A stretch of DNA of 64,000 bases from Asterochloris sp. CNOR1 (Eukaryota > Chlorophyta > Trebouxiophyceae > Trebouxiales > Trebouxiaceae), in contig OZ017762.1 in the NCBI GenBank assembly GCA_963969365.1, positions 434,001 to 498,000 of the forward strand, read 5' to 3'. Under the pieces are notes generated by a model that made no database searches, was not told the origin of the DNA, and saw only the letters and a program-made list of their open reading frames with translations. Below, piece by piece: positions 35,201 through 45,100 of the stretch. Made by a program: the position numbers and the translations under genes. Positions within the stretch are counted from its first letter, which is position 1. The number at the start of each line of letters is the position of its first letter.

Positions 35201-38200
35201 AGAATGGTGCTTTCATCTCGGTCAGTTGCGGGCCGATCTGCTACCCCAGAGAGTGTGCTGTAAGCGCCAGCGGCACGTGCTGGCCAAGGTGCGGGGTGCT
35301 GTCTTGCTTCTCTCCCTTCATGATGTGGATGCTGTTGAAAAGAAACACCTGCTTGTGTGGCGACTTGCCGTCCTCCTCTGTGCAAGTCTACGAGTGTTTT
35401 GGCCACGGTGTTATTCAAGGACTCTGATGCAGTGCGACTGTCTCGCTTCCCTCCCTGCATGGTGGCAGCTGTCCTGTTTGTGGGCGCCAGTGAGCAAGGA
35501 TGGCAGTGGGCCACCTGTACGTGGGTCAAAACATCTGGCCCCAGCTGACTCGTGCATGCCATAAGCTGTGGGCAAAGGTGCAAAGCACAGCGTGGGCTGC
35601 ACTGGGCCACAGCCTGTGTGCTGCTGGGAGCTGTTGCAGCCTAGCAGTCTGGGCCGCAGTCGGTCAGATCAGACACAAGCACCGCAAGCGCCCGCTGCGG
35701 CTGCTGGCCAAATGAATCTGCTGGCCCAACAGACATCACACCAGCAGCGTCACCCTCTTGCATGGGTATCTGCTCACAAGTCATGCTGCACGCGTCTAAA
35801 GGCTGGGCCCAGTGCAGGAGGTGTCCTCTCTGCAGATGATTGTGAAAGGCGCATCTTCTGTGAGACTGATTCCTGCCTGCAGGATGGGGAGGAGTACCGG
35901 CAGCAGCGCAACCCTGCGACGCCGCCCATCCCTGTGGAGGGTGGAGAGGCACAAGAGAACATCTTGCATGGTGAGTGCAAGCAGTGTGCGTCTAAAGCTC
36001 AATCCTGGTGAAGCATAGCATGCATGAGTGGCAGACAGCAGCGGGAGGCGGTTTGCACATTGCATGCAAACTTAGGTTCCACCTCAGAGGCTGACATCCA
36101 CTGTATCGCTCATTGACAGACAGCAAAAGAGGGGAGCCCTCAGGCCGGGGGGTCTGGGACAGCAAGGCACTGCGCTGTTGGCGCGTCTGACTTGTTCACC
36201 TTGGTCAGTAGCAGGTGGAAGTGCTGAGTGCCTGCAGTGGCCACAGCACAGCAGCAGCCTATGGTGTCAAAAGGTTTGAAGTCTGCGCTGCACAGTTCAC
36301 CAGGTGGGCGCAGTGGCCTGCAGCATCGGGGCCCTGCTTGGAAGCCTCGTCAGCATCTTCCTGGGGCCCAACACGCATGCTGCTCTGCTGAAGGGCCCTG
36401 CTTGGAAGCCTCGTCAGCATCTTCCTGGGGCCCAACACCCATGCTGCTCTGCTGAAGATGCATACCGCAGCTTGCTGCACTGAGCAGCGGTCACAGCATT
36501 TGTTTTCATGGCTGGGTGCACTGCGCGCCCGCCACTGCACAGCACGCTGCCCCTGCTGCAGCAGGTATCGCCGATGATGCGCTGGAAGTCGCACCAATCC
36601 ACTGACTGGAGGGCCTGCTGTGTGCAGGGCTGTAACAGTTGTTGCAGCCGGGTGCTACCGCTGCGGCAACAGGTGGTGCGCGTAGAAGGCAGCATGGTGC
36701 AGCAGCCACCTGGCTTGTGTTCAGTGCTGCGCGCAGGGCATGCCATGGCTGCAATTGGTGCAGCAGGCTGCCAGAGCTGTGGCAGCAGATGTTGGGCCTG
36801 TGTTACAGCAGCCACCTGACTTGGTTCAACTGCTGCGTGCAGGGCGTGCCATGGCTGCAGAGTGGCGTAGCAAGCTGCCCCTGCTGTGGCGCACCACGCC
36901 CACAGCCGAGCACGAGAAGCCCTCGCTGGTAGTGGCTGCAGCTGCCGAGCTCATCAAGTCGCTGCTGGTCCAGTCTGAGACGGCAGGTGGGAGCATGCCA
37001 CTGTTTGCTTGCTGGTGAAGCGGGTGCTGGTCAAGTCTGAGACCTTGGGTGTGATCCTGCTTCTTCCCGCCTGCTTGTGTAGCCGGTGCTGGTCCAGTCT
37101 GGGGACATGGTTTTCTGTGTGTGCCTGCAAAGTGGCCGCTCGGCATCCTGTGGCAGCAGGTGGGAGCAAGGTGCTGCATGTCTCCTTGTTGTCTGCTCTG
37201 TGGATGGGCTTGCTGCAGCTGCACAGCAGCCGCGCACACCTTCCCGCAGCAGCACAGTAGCAATGAATAAACGCATGCTGTAAGTAGATACAGAACAGGC
37301 CATCTTCTCCTACACATCGGAGTCTGTTTGTGTCACCAAGGCAGCGTCCTGGGCAGTTTGAGACATGCAGAGGTGGTATACTGCATCCATACTGAGAGCA
37401 TGACTCTTCCTGTTTCAGGGCTCGGGGCTAGACAGGTCACCCAGGCAGTCTTTATGCAGTTCACAGCGGCGGAGGTGACACAGGCCATGGCCTTCCTGCA
37501 GAGGCAGGGCGTGCTCAATCATGTGGGCGTCAAGCGTTCCCTGGAGCTGACCTCGGCCTTCCACAGCAGCATGCAGGTGAGGCGGCTGCACCGCGCTGCA
37601 TCTGCACAGTACTGCATATGCGTCCCTTACATAAAATTCTCAGGGAGTCCACCCTCAGCTTTTGGGTGTTTACTGCCTGCACAGCAGCCTGCCAGTGACA
37701 TGCGGTGGCTGTGGTTCAGGACCTGAAGACACAGAAATTGCGCTGTGCAGTGCTGTGTGCCAACAATGCTAGCTCGGCAGAGCTCTGGACTGCTGAAGTC
37801 GCTGGGTGTGATGCCACAGCCACTTGACAACCAGGCTCTGGCATTCCTCTGGCTGCCTGCAGCACTTCATCTCCTGAGACTGCTCACGTGTGGCGTGCAG
37901 GAGGGCTATCAGGAGCTATTTGCCTCAGTGTCTGTGGCCAGCACCAAGCTGGAAGCACTGCAGGCAACCTCCAGGCCCAGTGTGCAGCCTGGCAACGTTC
38001 AGGGGAGCCAGCCGATGGCTGTGCCTGAGCTGCCTGCCAAAGTCGTGCTGGGGCCGTCAGATGAGGTCACCAGTGGGCTGGTGGCTGAGGTGGCGCATCT
38101 GATGGCCGCTGGGGACCTTGAGCTCCGACCGGTGGATGTGCAGGTGGGCTGGCAGTGAGAAGGAACACAAAAGCTGCATGCAGGTGGGGCATGATAGGAA

Positions 38201-40310
38201 TCGAGTGGGGTGCGAGCACCCAGTCTTGCATCGGCTCAGACTCAGATAGACTGATGTTGTCTTGGAGTCGATGCCGGGGGATGTGCAGCTTCATGCTCTA
38301 TGTTAGTGCCTGCATGCTGCCACAGCTTCCAGCGGTGACTGTGCAGGTGGCAGTTGACAGCTGCCTGAGGTTGGCTGTTGGTTGGACGTCACCTGCGTTA
38401 CGTGGCTGCGGTTCACCTCTCAGTGCGACAGATGGCTCTCTATCTGAAGATTGCCTCGCCATGTGCAAACATGCGATCTCTGCTTCGCAGGAGTCCACAG
38501 AGGAGTTTCCCATCCCTGACATGGGTGTCGCTGTCACTCTGCGCACGCCAGGCCTCCAGGTGCCGCACCCTACCAGGCTGCAAAGCTTGGCAGCAGCCAG
38601 GCTGGGACTGAGCGCGGACGCTGGCCTAGCAGGAAGGCAGAGGGCTGGGCAGCCGGAGCTGCCCCTGCACCTTGTGGCAGAGGACGCAGATGTGTGTGCA
38701 GCAGCTGAGGCAGCCTGCCAGGAGCAGCTGGAAGCCTGGCTGGGTGTCAATGCGCCTGGACTAGAGGCTGGGTTGCTGCTGCAGTGCGTGCTCAGGTGGG
38801 CCCATGGGCGTCCACTCCATAGAGCTGGCAGCTGTTTTGAGCAGCCGCAAGCCTGCTCCCATGTAGTCCTGGCACCAGGCATGCTGCTGCACAATGCATG
38901 CTTGCGGTCCCCCATTGTCACGGGCTCAGGCATCTGCTCACCTGAGCCTTGGGGTCGGTGCACAAGACCCATCCTTCCTCCACTTCCTGACATGAGCATG
39001 CAGCTGAAACACAATACCTGCCACCAGAGGCTGCGGCCAGCGCAAACGCTTGCTGATGGGCTGCTGCAGGCTGGTGCGGGGGGCGGGCGAGGCCGGGGTG
39101 CCTGCAGACAGCTTACCGGCTCGGCTCACACCCCTGGTGCAGCAAGCGAGCAAAGGCAAAACCTCTGCCGCCAGCAGCAGCCTCTGCGCTGCTGTGGCGC
39201 CCTTCGCGCTGCAGTGTGCTGCCCAGCACGGCTTGCTTGTGGTGGTACCCGGCTTTGACTGCCGCATGGTGGTCGCCGTTGAGCACGCGCTGCGTCTGAT
39301 GACCTGCTACAGTGGGCCCCTACCCTGCAGCCCCCTGGAGGCCTCTCAACAGGTGCACCATGGGCTCATGCAGGCTGCCCAGGCAGCAGCTGATGCTGGC
39401 CGTGCTGGCAGGAGCCCAGCCGGCGCCCAGGGCCAGGCCGCTCCTCAGGAGCCTCTGGGCCAGCAGAGACGTCGCGCTGGCGACATGGGCGCTTGCGAGG
39501 CTGAGGCCCCCCGCCAGCCTGCCCTGGCAGAGCCTCTGGGGCAGTTGGGGCTGGGCGCCAGTGCTTCCAGGGTCTCCCAATCCCCAGAGCTGCACGCCCC
39601 TGCTGGGCCTGAGGCAGCAGGTCCTCTGGGGCGGCAGGAAGGAGGCACCGGCAATCCTGGCACCCCCCAGGCACCCCCTGCTGGCAGTGCTGCTGGCACT
39701 GGCTCTGTGCTGGCAGCTCTGCCTCAACCGGTCAGGCAGCCCCTGCGCCCCTGGCTGGACCACCTGGGGGCTGTCAACCAGCCCCTGTGGCAGGCGCTGC
39801 TGCGGAACATCGCTTCCCTGCTGATGGCCAGACCAGGTGAGTGCTCTGATTGCAACAAGCACCTGGGGGGCCTGCTTGCCTGCTGAACTGACAGCTGGAT
39901 CATTGCAGCGCTGCAGTCATGCAGTCCTGCCTACAAGCGGTCCCTGGCTTAGAATCCGCACACTGACTTGGGTTGGAGCTTGTGTTGCAGGCCTGGAGGA
40001 GGGAGCCCTGTTGGGCCAGCTGACCAGGCTGCTCAGTCCGCAGCAGGGCACAGACCTGCTGCAGATGCTGACTGCCAAGGGTGCGCTGAGCAAGCAGGAG
40101 ATCAGTGCTGAGGTTGCCATACCCTCCATTCTCACTCCCAGAGTGCCACAACCCAAAGTGAGGCCAGGTTGATAGTTGCTTCACGATGCAATGCTTGATA
40201 CTGCAACGCCCAGCGAGCATGTCCTGATTCTTGCTTTGCAGGTTACTTGCCACTACTGGCTCGTCTGTGCCCCTAGCATGCTGTACCATGCTCAACCGTT
40301 CGAGGTGTAG
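17212..40310 (+). CDS. GTF3C1: TFIIIC subunit 1 (B-block-binding subunit), about 30 exons
   Basis: This is the largest TFIIIC subunit, which binds the B block of tRNA promoters and recruits TFIIIB for RNA polymerase III. Exons whose phases I checked: 17212-17266 (MDALAKQAFDEISLAGEEG), 17426-17570, 17722-17752, 17837-17959, 18190-18264, 18459-18566, 18870-19013, 19465-19791. Further exons, approximate: 20511-20673, 21495-22258, 22835-22919, 23401-23549, 24252-24668, 25344-25648, 26268-27240, 27292-27420, 27809-27966, 28271-28556, 29090-29295, 30133-30308, 30944-31078, 31488-31592, 32387-32531, 33236-33431, 34025-34310, 34840-35046, 35836-35970, 36842-36985, 37418-37577, 37900-38142, 38492-38794, 39076-39835, 39990-40157, 40242-40310. 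The start and the winged-helix exons resemble plant TFIIIC1 (HLRDMALGVHTINPNHPLST; VAKECGIQAKNFFLLYK; LIVRYPMLLELKRPDGSLSN). A SANT-like segment at 33.2-33.4 kb and C-terminal helices follow. One gene is inferred from uniform strand and family order; RNA evidence would settle it. Confidence 0.8.
18459..19013 (+). other. GTF3C1: B-block-binding winged-helix region of GTF3C1, with a GC-AG intron
   Basis: Exons 18459-18566 and 18870-19013 encode VLQAIAKTQGLGAVQSEVAK then NFFLLYK/TLEVQNLIVRYP, the fold that contacts the B block in the family. The intron between them starts with GC, not GT: tataag is followed by gcaagt at 18567. Only this joint keeps the family sequence in frame. Confidence 0.7.
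20195..20254. repeat. Two-copy tandem repeat, 31 bp, in GTF3C1
   Basis: Two near-identical copies starting at 20195 and 20226, each reading aaaggctggccttccaccga followed by aggggttgt. They lie between exons of GTF3C1, in probable intron. Confidence 0.85.
23505..23800. repeat. Intronic echoes of a GTF3C1 exon end with donor site
   Basis: The true exon ends ctggtcaagcctgacgagca ... ctggccagcgag, then gtgagt (23505-23555). Diverged copies follow from 23599 (ctggtcgagcccggc ... ctggccagtgag, then gtgagc), 23696 (ttggtcaggcctggaatgca ... gaggcagtggct) and 23757 (cagtcaggcacagcgctgag ... ctggccagc). Two of the copies keep a usable-looking donor. Confidence 0.75.
24081..24290. repeat. Intronic echo of a GTF3C1 exon start
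   Basis: The acceptor and exon start at 24246-24285 (ctgcagctgtacagcgctct, then ggactcagtgcagaccctgg) have an upstream diverged copy at 24077-24116 (ctacagcacagccactccct, then ggactccgtgcagacggcaa), about 168 bp earlier. Confidence 0.65.
25344..25648 (+). other. GTF3C1: AT-hook exon of GTF3C1
   Basis: This exon encodes a basic region with RRGPGRPRKHKANGERAPR. GRPRK with flanking basic residues is the core of an AT-hook, which binds the minor groove of AT-rich DNA. It continues through RRERRSAAAMAAAREAS to a helical stretch FIHSRMTRARLMHTLICRLV. A DNA-binding role fits a promoter-binding subunit. I do not know whether this hook is conserved in other TFIIIC1 proteins. Confidence 0.65.
26268..27240 (+). 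other. GTF3C1: Long low-complexity exon of GTF3C1
   Basis: One exon of almost 1 kb encodes a disordered stretch rich in Gln, Gly, Pro, Ala and Ser (for example EGREQQQQSPFGNQGPQQQQ) with loose repeats around DHTMPSATE and DHPMPQAAE. It then passes into an ordered segment (CTGPSVHTRIYLPPSVESPE; FTAEELWRSLTVEQMLQTVG). Insertions of this kind would explain a protein longer than land-plant orthologues. The upstream intron contains a run of about 13 C at 26177-26189. Confidence 0.6.
33236..33431 (+). other. GTF3C1: SANT-like exon of GTF3C1
   Basis: The exon encodes HADFLVMWGRFQLPATKRVV and ADLFKQLQEICVEMYQRQAD. It corresponds in position and pattern to the TFIIIC1 segment in which a tryptophan-centred helix is followed by a Leu-Pro-Ala-Pro loop, a basic helix and a 'lc..l..r' helix. 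The preceding exon near 32387-32531 ends GGDLSPEEEELCLRAYAR, the first helix. Confidence 0.55.
36330..36457. repeat. Two-copy tandem repeat, 64 bp, in a GTF3C1 intron
   Basis: Copies 36330-36393 and 36394-36457 are nearly identical. Each begins ggccctgcttggaagcctcg and ends catgctgctctgctgaag. High identity suggests a recent duplication. It lies in the intron between the exons near 35.9 and 36.84 kb. Confidence 0.9.
36699..36890. repeat. Duplicated acceptor and exon start in GTF3C1
   Basis: The stretch from 36699 (cagcagccacctggcttgtg ... cgcagggcatgccatggctg) is a diverged copy of 36807 onward (cagcagccacctgacttggt ... tgcagggcgtgccatggctg). The second copy leads into the coding exon (MAAEWRSKLPLLWRTTPTAE). 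The first is probably intronic. Period is about 108 bp. Confidence 0.75.
36965..37115. repeat. Echoes of a GTF3C1 exon end
   Basis: The exon end ctgctggtccagtctgagac (about 36961) recurs as gtgctggtcaagtctgagac (about 37023) and gtgctggtccagtctgggga (about 37085), spaced about 62 bp. Only the first is needed by the coding model. Confidence 0.75.
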
Positions 40311-40581
40311 AAGGCCCAGTTCCAGGCAGGAACGCATGCACGTGGCCTTGGAAATAAAGCTCGAGGTCTGCTGCTACAGCACAACAGATGTCTGCAGCAG
40401 GAGTATTGGCTTTGACGTGTGGACACCATGACAGCTTGCAATCTGTGGGCGCTGCTGAGACAGCGCAGCCACCTAGCTGAAGACCAGACAGCCACTTTGC
40501 TGCCAACCTGCCAGGCCGCGTATTCACCTGTAGAAAAGGCTGTGAGCTTTCGCTTGAACAGCATGCGTTCATAGGAATGGT
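40311..40581. other. Intergenic space between convergent genes
   Basis: About 270 bp between the stop of GTF3C1 and the stop of the minus-strand F-box gene, so it should contain both 3' UTRs. No gene seen. Confidence 0.5.
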
Positions 40582-41695
40582 TCAAGGACCGAAGGCATGA
40601 ATCAATGACCTTCTTGCAAGCAGTGACTCTTCATACACAATAGCAGTCTTTTCAGGCAGTGCAACAGCAGGCACACATCTTTCAAACCCACACAGGATTA
40701 GCTGAGTGACACTAGGTGGTAGTGAGAGCAGGGTGTCAGGGCGCAGCAGATGCTCTGCAGGGAGCTCTTTGTGATTGTCGAAGAAGTCTAGCGCAATTCT
40801 GAGCTGGGCCAATGGAGCCAGGGTGGCAAGCTGCACATGGGGGTGGGTAAAGCCCACAGCAAAGCGGACCTCAGCAAGGAGTGGCGTTGAACATGCAAGG
40901 CCAAGATCTGGGAGGGGACCTGGCCACCATCCTCTCCCATCAGGTCGGTCCCATGGCCAGTAATAAGCGCCAATGAGTGAAAGCACTGGCAAAGCAGGTA
41001 AACATGGCAGCTGCTCGCATGTAGGGGTAAGGACCGCCATGTCAAGACGAAGCTCAGTCAGGGCTGTCAGATGCTTCAGGTCTGGAAGCGATACTGTGCC
41101 ACTGCCAGCAAAGCATAAGGCATGGAGTGAGCCAGGGAATATGGCATAGAGCATCCCAATAATCCCCTCCTGCAAGAAGCAAGGCGCATGCTTAAAGCAG
41201 TCTTGCAGACCATGTCAGGCATCAGCTGTGCAAACCTACTTCTATCACTTCTTCCTGCATGTAATCAAAGTCTCCCCACTCTAGCTTCAGCCGCTGCAGC
41301 ATTGGTAGGAGACCACAGATATAGGCGAGAAGCATGACGCTGGCAGTGGCACACCCAGAGCCGACGGGGAGGATGGGCATGTGTACGTCCCTGACAGCTG
41401 CCATCTGAACATGATTCAGCTGGATCAGCCATTCGAGGTCGTCTTCGTGCAACATCAACACAGGCAAAACAGCCTTGGCTTTGCCATTCCTCCACGCCTT
41501 GCACACACAAGCACATGCCAGCAGATCTCTGGGGTGGTAAGGGCATTGAAGACAGAGACCAGCAACTCCTTTGGGAGGTTTGCCCAGGAGGGAAGCCCCA
41601 GCCTGCAGCATGCAGTTGCTGTCGGGATTGAAAGCAAACACTTTCGTCAGCAGCAAGCTGTCAGGGGAGCCAAAAGCATCCACCTGCATGGCCAA
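40582..41695 (-). CDS. F-box / leucine-rich protein, possible frameshift in the F-box
   Basis: The downstream exon, from about 41172 to the stop at 40582, joins to 41244 with good splice signals (gaa followed by gtaggt; cttgcag followed by gagggg), giving DYMQEEVIE then EGIIGMLYAI. It encodes loose leucine-rich repeats (GTVSLPDLKHLTALTELRLD; SLPPSVTQLILCGFERC). Near 41500-41590 an F-box is visible but split: NLPKELLVSVFNALTTPE in one frame and DLLACACVCKAWRNGKAKAV in the next. F-box proteins recruit substrates to SCF ubiquitin ligases. No intron could explain the shift, so this is either a real frameshift (a decaying gene) or a sequence error. The downstream frame is open up to 41695. The target is unknown. 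Confidence 0.55.
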
Positions 41696-42131
41696 GGGGC
41701 GGCTCAGCTCTTTGTTAAGACCGCCAAGGTTGCCAGCTTGCTCCCTGGAAGTGGCCTTGATCAGCCTATGGGCATGACGCCAGATGCAGTACCACTCGAT
41801 TCTTTGCAGTGCAAGATGCAGGGGCTGTGCTCTTCATGTATTCTGCCAGAGGCAGCAGGGGATTGCACTCCTGTTCTCTATTCGTATGCCGATGCTCCCG
41901 AGGCACATAAAGCGGTCGATCCTATGTCAATTGAAGAAGTGGCGCCGGGAGTACATGTGGTTAGGTCACGGTCGAGAACCTTTCTTTGACCTAATGATCG
42001 AGTTCTCTTAGCTTGATGCACTCATGAGCTGGTCCGATCAACGCAGTGTGGCCTGCGAGTGAGTGTGTGCCAAGAAGCCTCTCGGGCTGAGCTTTCAGCA
42101 TGGTGTTGCTCCTTTGAAGACACACAGCGGC
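41696..42131. promoter_or_regulatory. Divergent promoter region between the F-box gene and MTA
   Basis: About 430 bp between divergent starts. It should hold both promoters, but I see no clear core motif. Called from position only. Confidence 0.3.
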
Positions 42132-45100
42132 ATGGTGCTTCCTGTGGAGCAATATCCAGCTGAGTTCGAGGCTGCCAAGCAGCGCATCAAGAGGCTGAAG
42201 GAACGGCATGCTGCCCGCTGTGCTCAGCAGGTGTGTGTGCTGTGCATTTTGCAAGGCCAGGTGCATGTGGGTGCAGACCACCTCTAGAACGACATAAAGC
42301 TCATGCCCCTGCAGGAAACAAGCAGCTCTCAGCAAGTAGGCCAGAAGGGAGCCGAGCAAAACGGAGGTGCTCAGGATCCACAGGAGCATGCGCGGGGTGT
42401 GGTGGAGCAATGCGTTGCAGCCCAATTGCTGCAGCCAGACCTCCAGCTGCCTGTGGACAGCCAGGCTGTCGCCAAGAAGGTGACTTGCAGAGCTGTGGTC
42501 ATACCACCACCTCGATACCCGCACTGCGTGAGCGGCATCCCTGAGCGCATCTGGTGGAGCGCGGCACAAATGCCTCTGGTACCTCAGGTTGCCAATGCCT
42601 GAGGCTGTCTGGTGTTCAAGGTGGCCCCCACAGGGTTCCTCCTGCTTCTGCCTGGGTCAGGCTTGGTGCACAAGGTCTCCCCAGACGGGTCGCCTTGCTT
42701 TCAGGCTGCCTGGTCCTCAGAGGGTCCCTCATGCTGTAGATTCTGAAGACTGAGGAGGCGGCCAGCTATGAGGCAGCACTGGCGCAGCTGGGGGAGGGGA
42801 TGACGCTTCAGCAGGTGAGGCGTGGTCATGCTGGTGGGCCTCAGTGACCAGCCGCAGGGGCAGTATGCCAAGCCTCTGCGGCTTGGGAGTGCTGGCTCAT
42901 CAGCACCAGCACCTTTCTGGCCTGCTGCTCCTCAGCTGGCTTGCTGCAAGCCACAGCTGCTCAGAGCAGTCCTCCCATGTGCCTCTGACTGGACATCACC
43001 CAACCTTTGTGGCTTGAGTGCTTTCCAGCACAAGTGCCGCTCCAGCTGCATGCAGGCTCCTGGTGCATAGCCAGCTGGACTGGGGGGCGGTCGCAGGCTT
43101 GTCGACCCAAGTGCCTGCATGAGCAGCTCCTAGATGCGCATGCTGCCTGGCCTGCAAGACTTGCTGCCCACAGCCTTGGTCACAAGCTCATTGCCTCGTG
43201 TGCCTCTGCGGCCGTACTCAGCGCTCCTCCTGCCCGTTCCTGCACAGGTGCTGGAGCAGCTGGCGGGGCAGGAAAAGCCGCCCTTCAAGGTGGAGCAAGA
43301 CTCCGATGGGCGCCTCTACATTGATGACCTGGACGACGCCCAGATTATGAGGTCGGCCTGCCTGCCTGCCGTCCTCCATGGCAAGCAGGAAGTCTGCTGT
43401 ATATTGCCATCATCACTGGCAGGCATTGGCCGGGGAAGCAGTTGCACATATGGGAGCTTCCTGTGGTGATGCTGCCCAGCTAGCAAATTGATGTGGACGC
43501 ATAGGATGCAGCACAGCCCCTGTATTGCCATGCTAGATGCAGCATGCTCACCCTGGTCAGCAGGCTGCAACCAGGCCCCTGACAAGAGCAGGGCAGGCTC
43601 ACCAGGCTGCTGTGTTGTGCAGCGCAACCCCGCTTCTGTCAGTTGAATGCCGCACTGGCCTGGTTGCTGCTGGGCCACCTAGCAGCTGTGTGGTTATGGC
43701 AGCACCACCATGATCCTACTCTGTAGAGGAGTGGTGCAAGAGGACTGTTCGGAGCAAGGCAGGTTCACCAGGCAGCGCCCTCGCTGTCAGCCCCAGCCGC
43801 GGTCAGAGTTGACCCAGCATTGCTTGGGACTGGTTCACTTGCTCCAAGTGGTCCCCCCAGAGCAGCACAGGCCCTTGACCAGCACTGCTTGGGCGTACCA
43901 GGCGCCACCTGAGTCCCACTGGTCCTTGTGCTGCAGGATGGCTCATCAGAGCACAGCAGGCGCCGGGGAGGCAGGAGGCGCCTCTGTCCCTGCATCGTTG
44001 GCGCCCCCAGAAGCGCCTAGGCACCAGAGCCAGATGCCGCTGCTGCCCCCAGCCCCTCAGCTGGCACCTGGCATGCCAAGTGGGGTCACAGAACCACTCG
44101 TGCCTTCTGCCTGATACATGTGACACCTGCAGTGCTGCTCCCATACCTCACAGCTGTTCAGCGGCGCCGTCCGAGTTCCTGCTGTGAGGGTGGTCTGACA
44201 CCACCTGGAACTGTCCACTTCTGCCAGGGTGTCATGCACTGAGCATTGATGCCTCGCTGGTCCCACTTGCCTCCCACAGCACCGCGGGTCTGAGCCAGGC
44301 CCTCTGCGCACGCAGACATGTCCTCACAGCTGATGCTGGCGCCGGGCATGATGGCCCCTCTGCCCCTGCTGGGGTCAGGGCCCCACCTGCGCCTGGGGCA
44401 GCTGCCCCCTCGCCTGCAGCCCGTGGCCATCCAGGCCAATGGGGCCCTCCCAGGCGGCCTGCTGCTGGCACAGGCGCCGCCCAGGCAGCCGGCGCCTCTG
44501 CATGCTGGAGCAGACGTCGACTCGCTGCTGAACAAGCCCAGTGTGCAGGACAGGGTGAAGACTGAGAGGTGTGCCATGACGCCCCTGAGCTGAGACGCTG
44601 GAGCAGGCAGTTCCCAGCAGCGGCTGTGAAGCTCTGCGCCCTCGCTGCACCGCACAGGGAGCTGCTGCTTGGGCTCGATGTTAACAGTCGTGCACCTCAA
44701 CATCCACGTGTACGTCCAACACTGAATGGCCGTGTGCTGGCTGTGGCTTGTGTCTGTGAGCTGAAGCCAAGGCAGTTGTGTACATGTTCAAAGTTTCATC
44801 AATGCAGGCTGTAAGCAATCGTGTATGCCCTGTGGCTGCTGCTGCCTGAGTTGTGTGCACCACTGCTGGAGATGTCGGTCAACGGTGGCCCACCTGCAGG
44901 GGCGAAGAGCTGCTGGGCCTGCTGCAGAAGCCCACCGTGAGGGAAAGTGCAACTGCAGACAAGTTCAGGACTGCAGGCACGACAGCAGTGCGTGAGTACT
45001 GCCAGCACCTTACGAAAGAGGACTGCTGCAGGTGAGGTGTCCTGCATCAGGCGTGCCTGTCGACCTGCATACATCAGCTCATGTTAGCCAGCTCTGCTGA

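Noticed and set aside
41991-42569. Minus-strand open frame of about 190 codons
   Set aside because: It lies antisense to the first MTA exons, whose frame and splice sites match the family.
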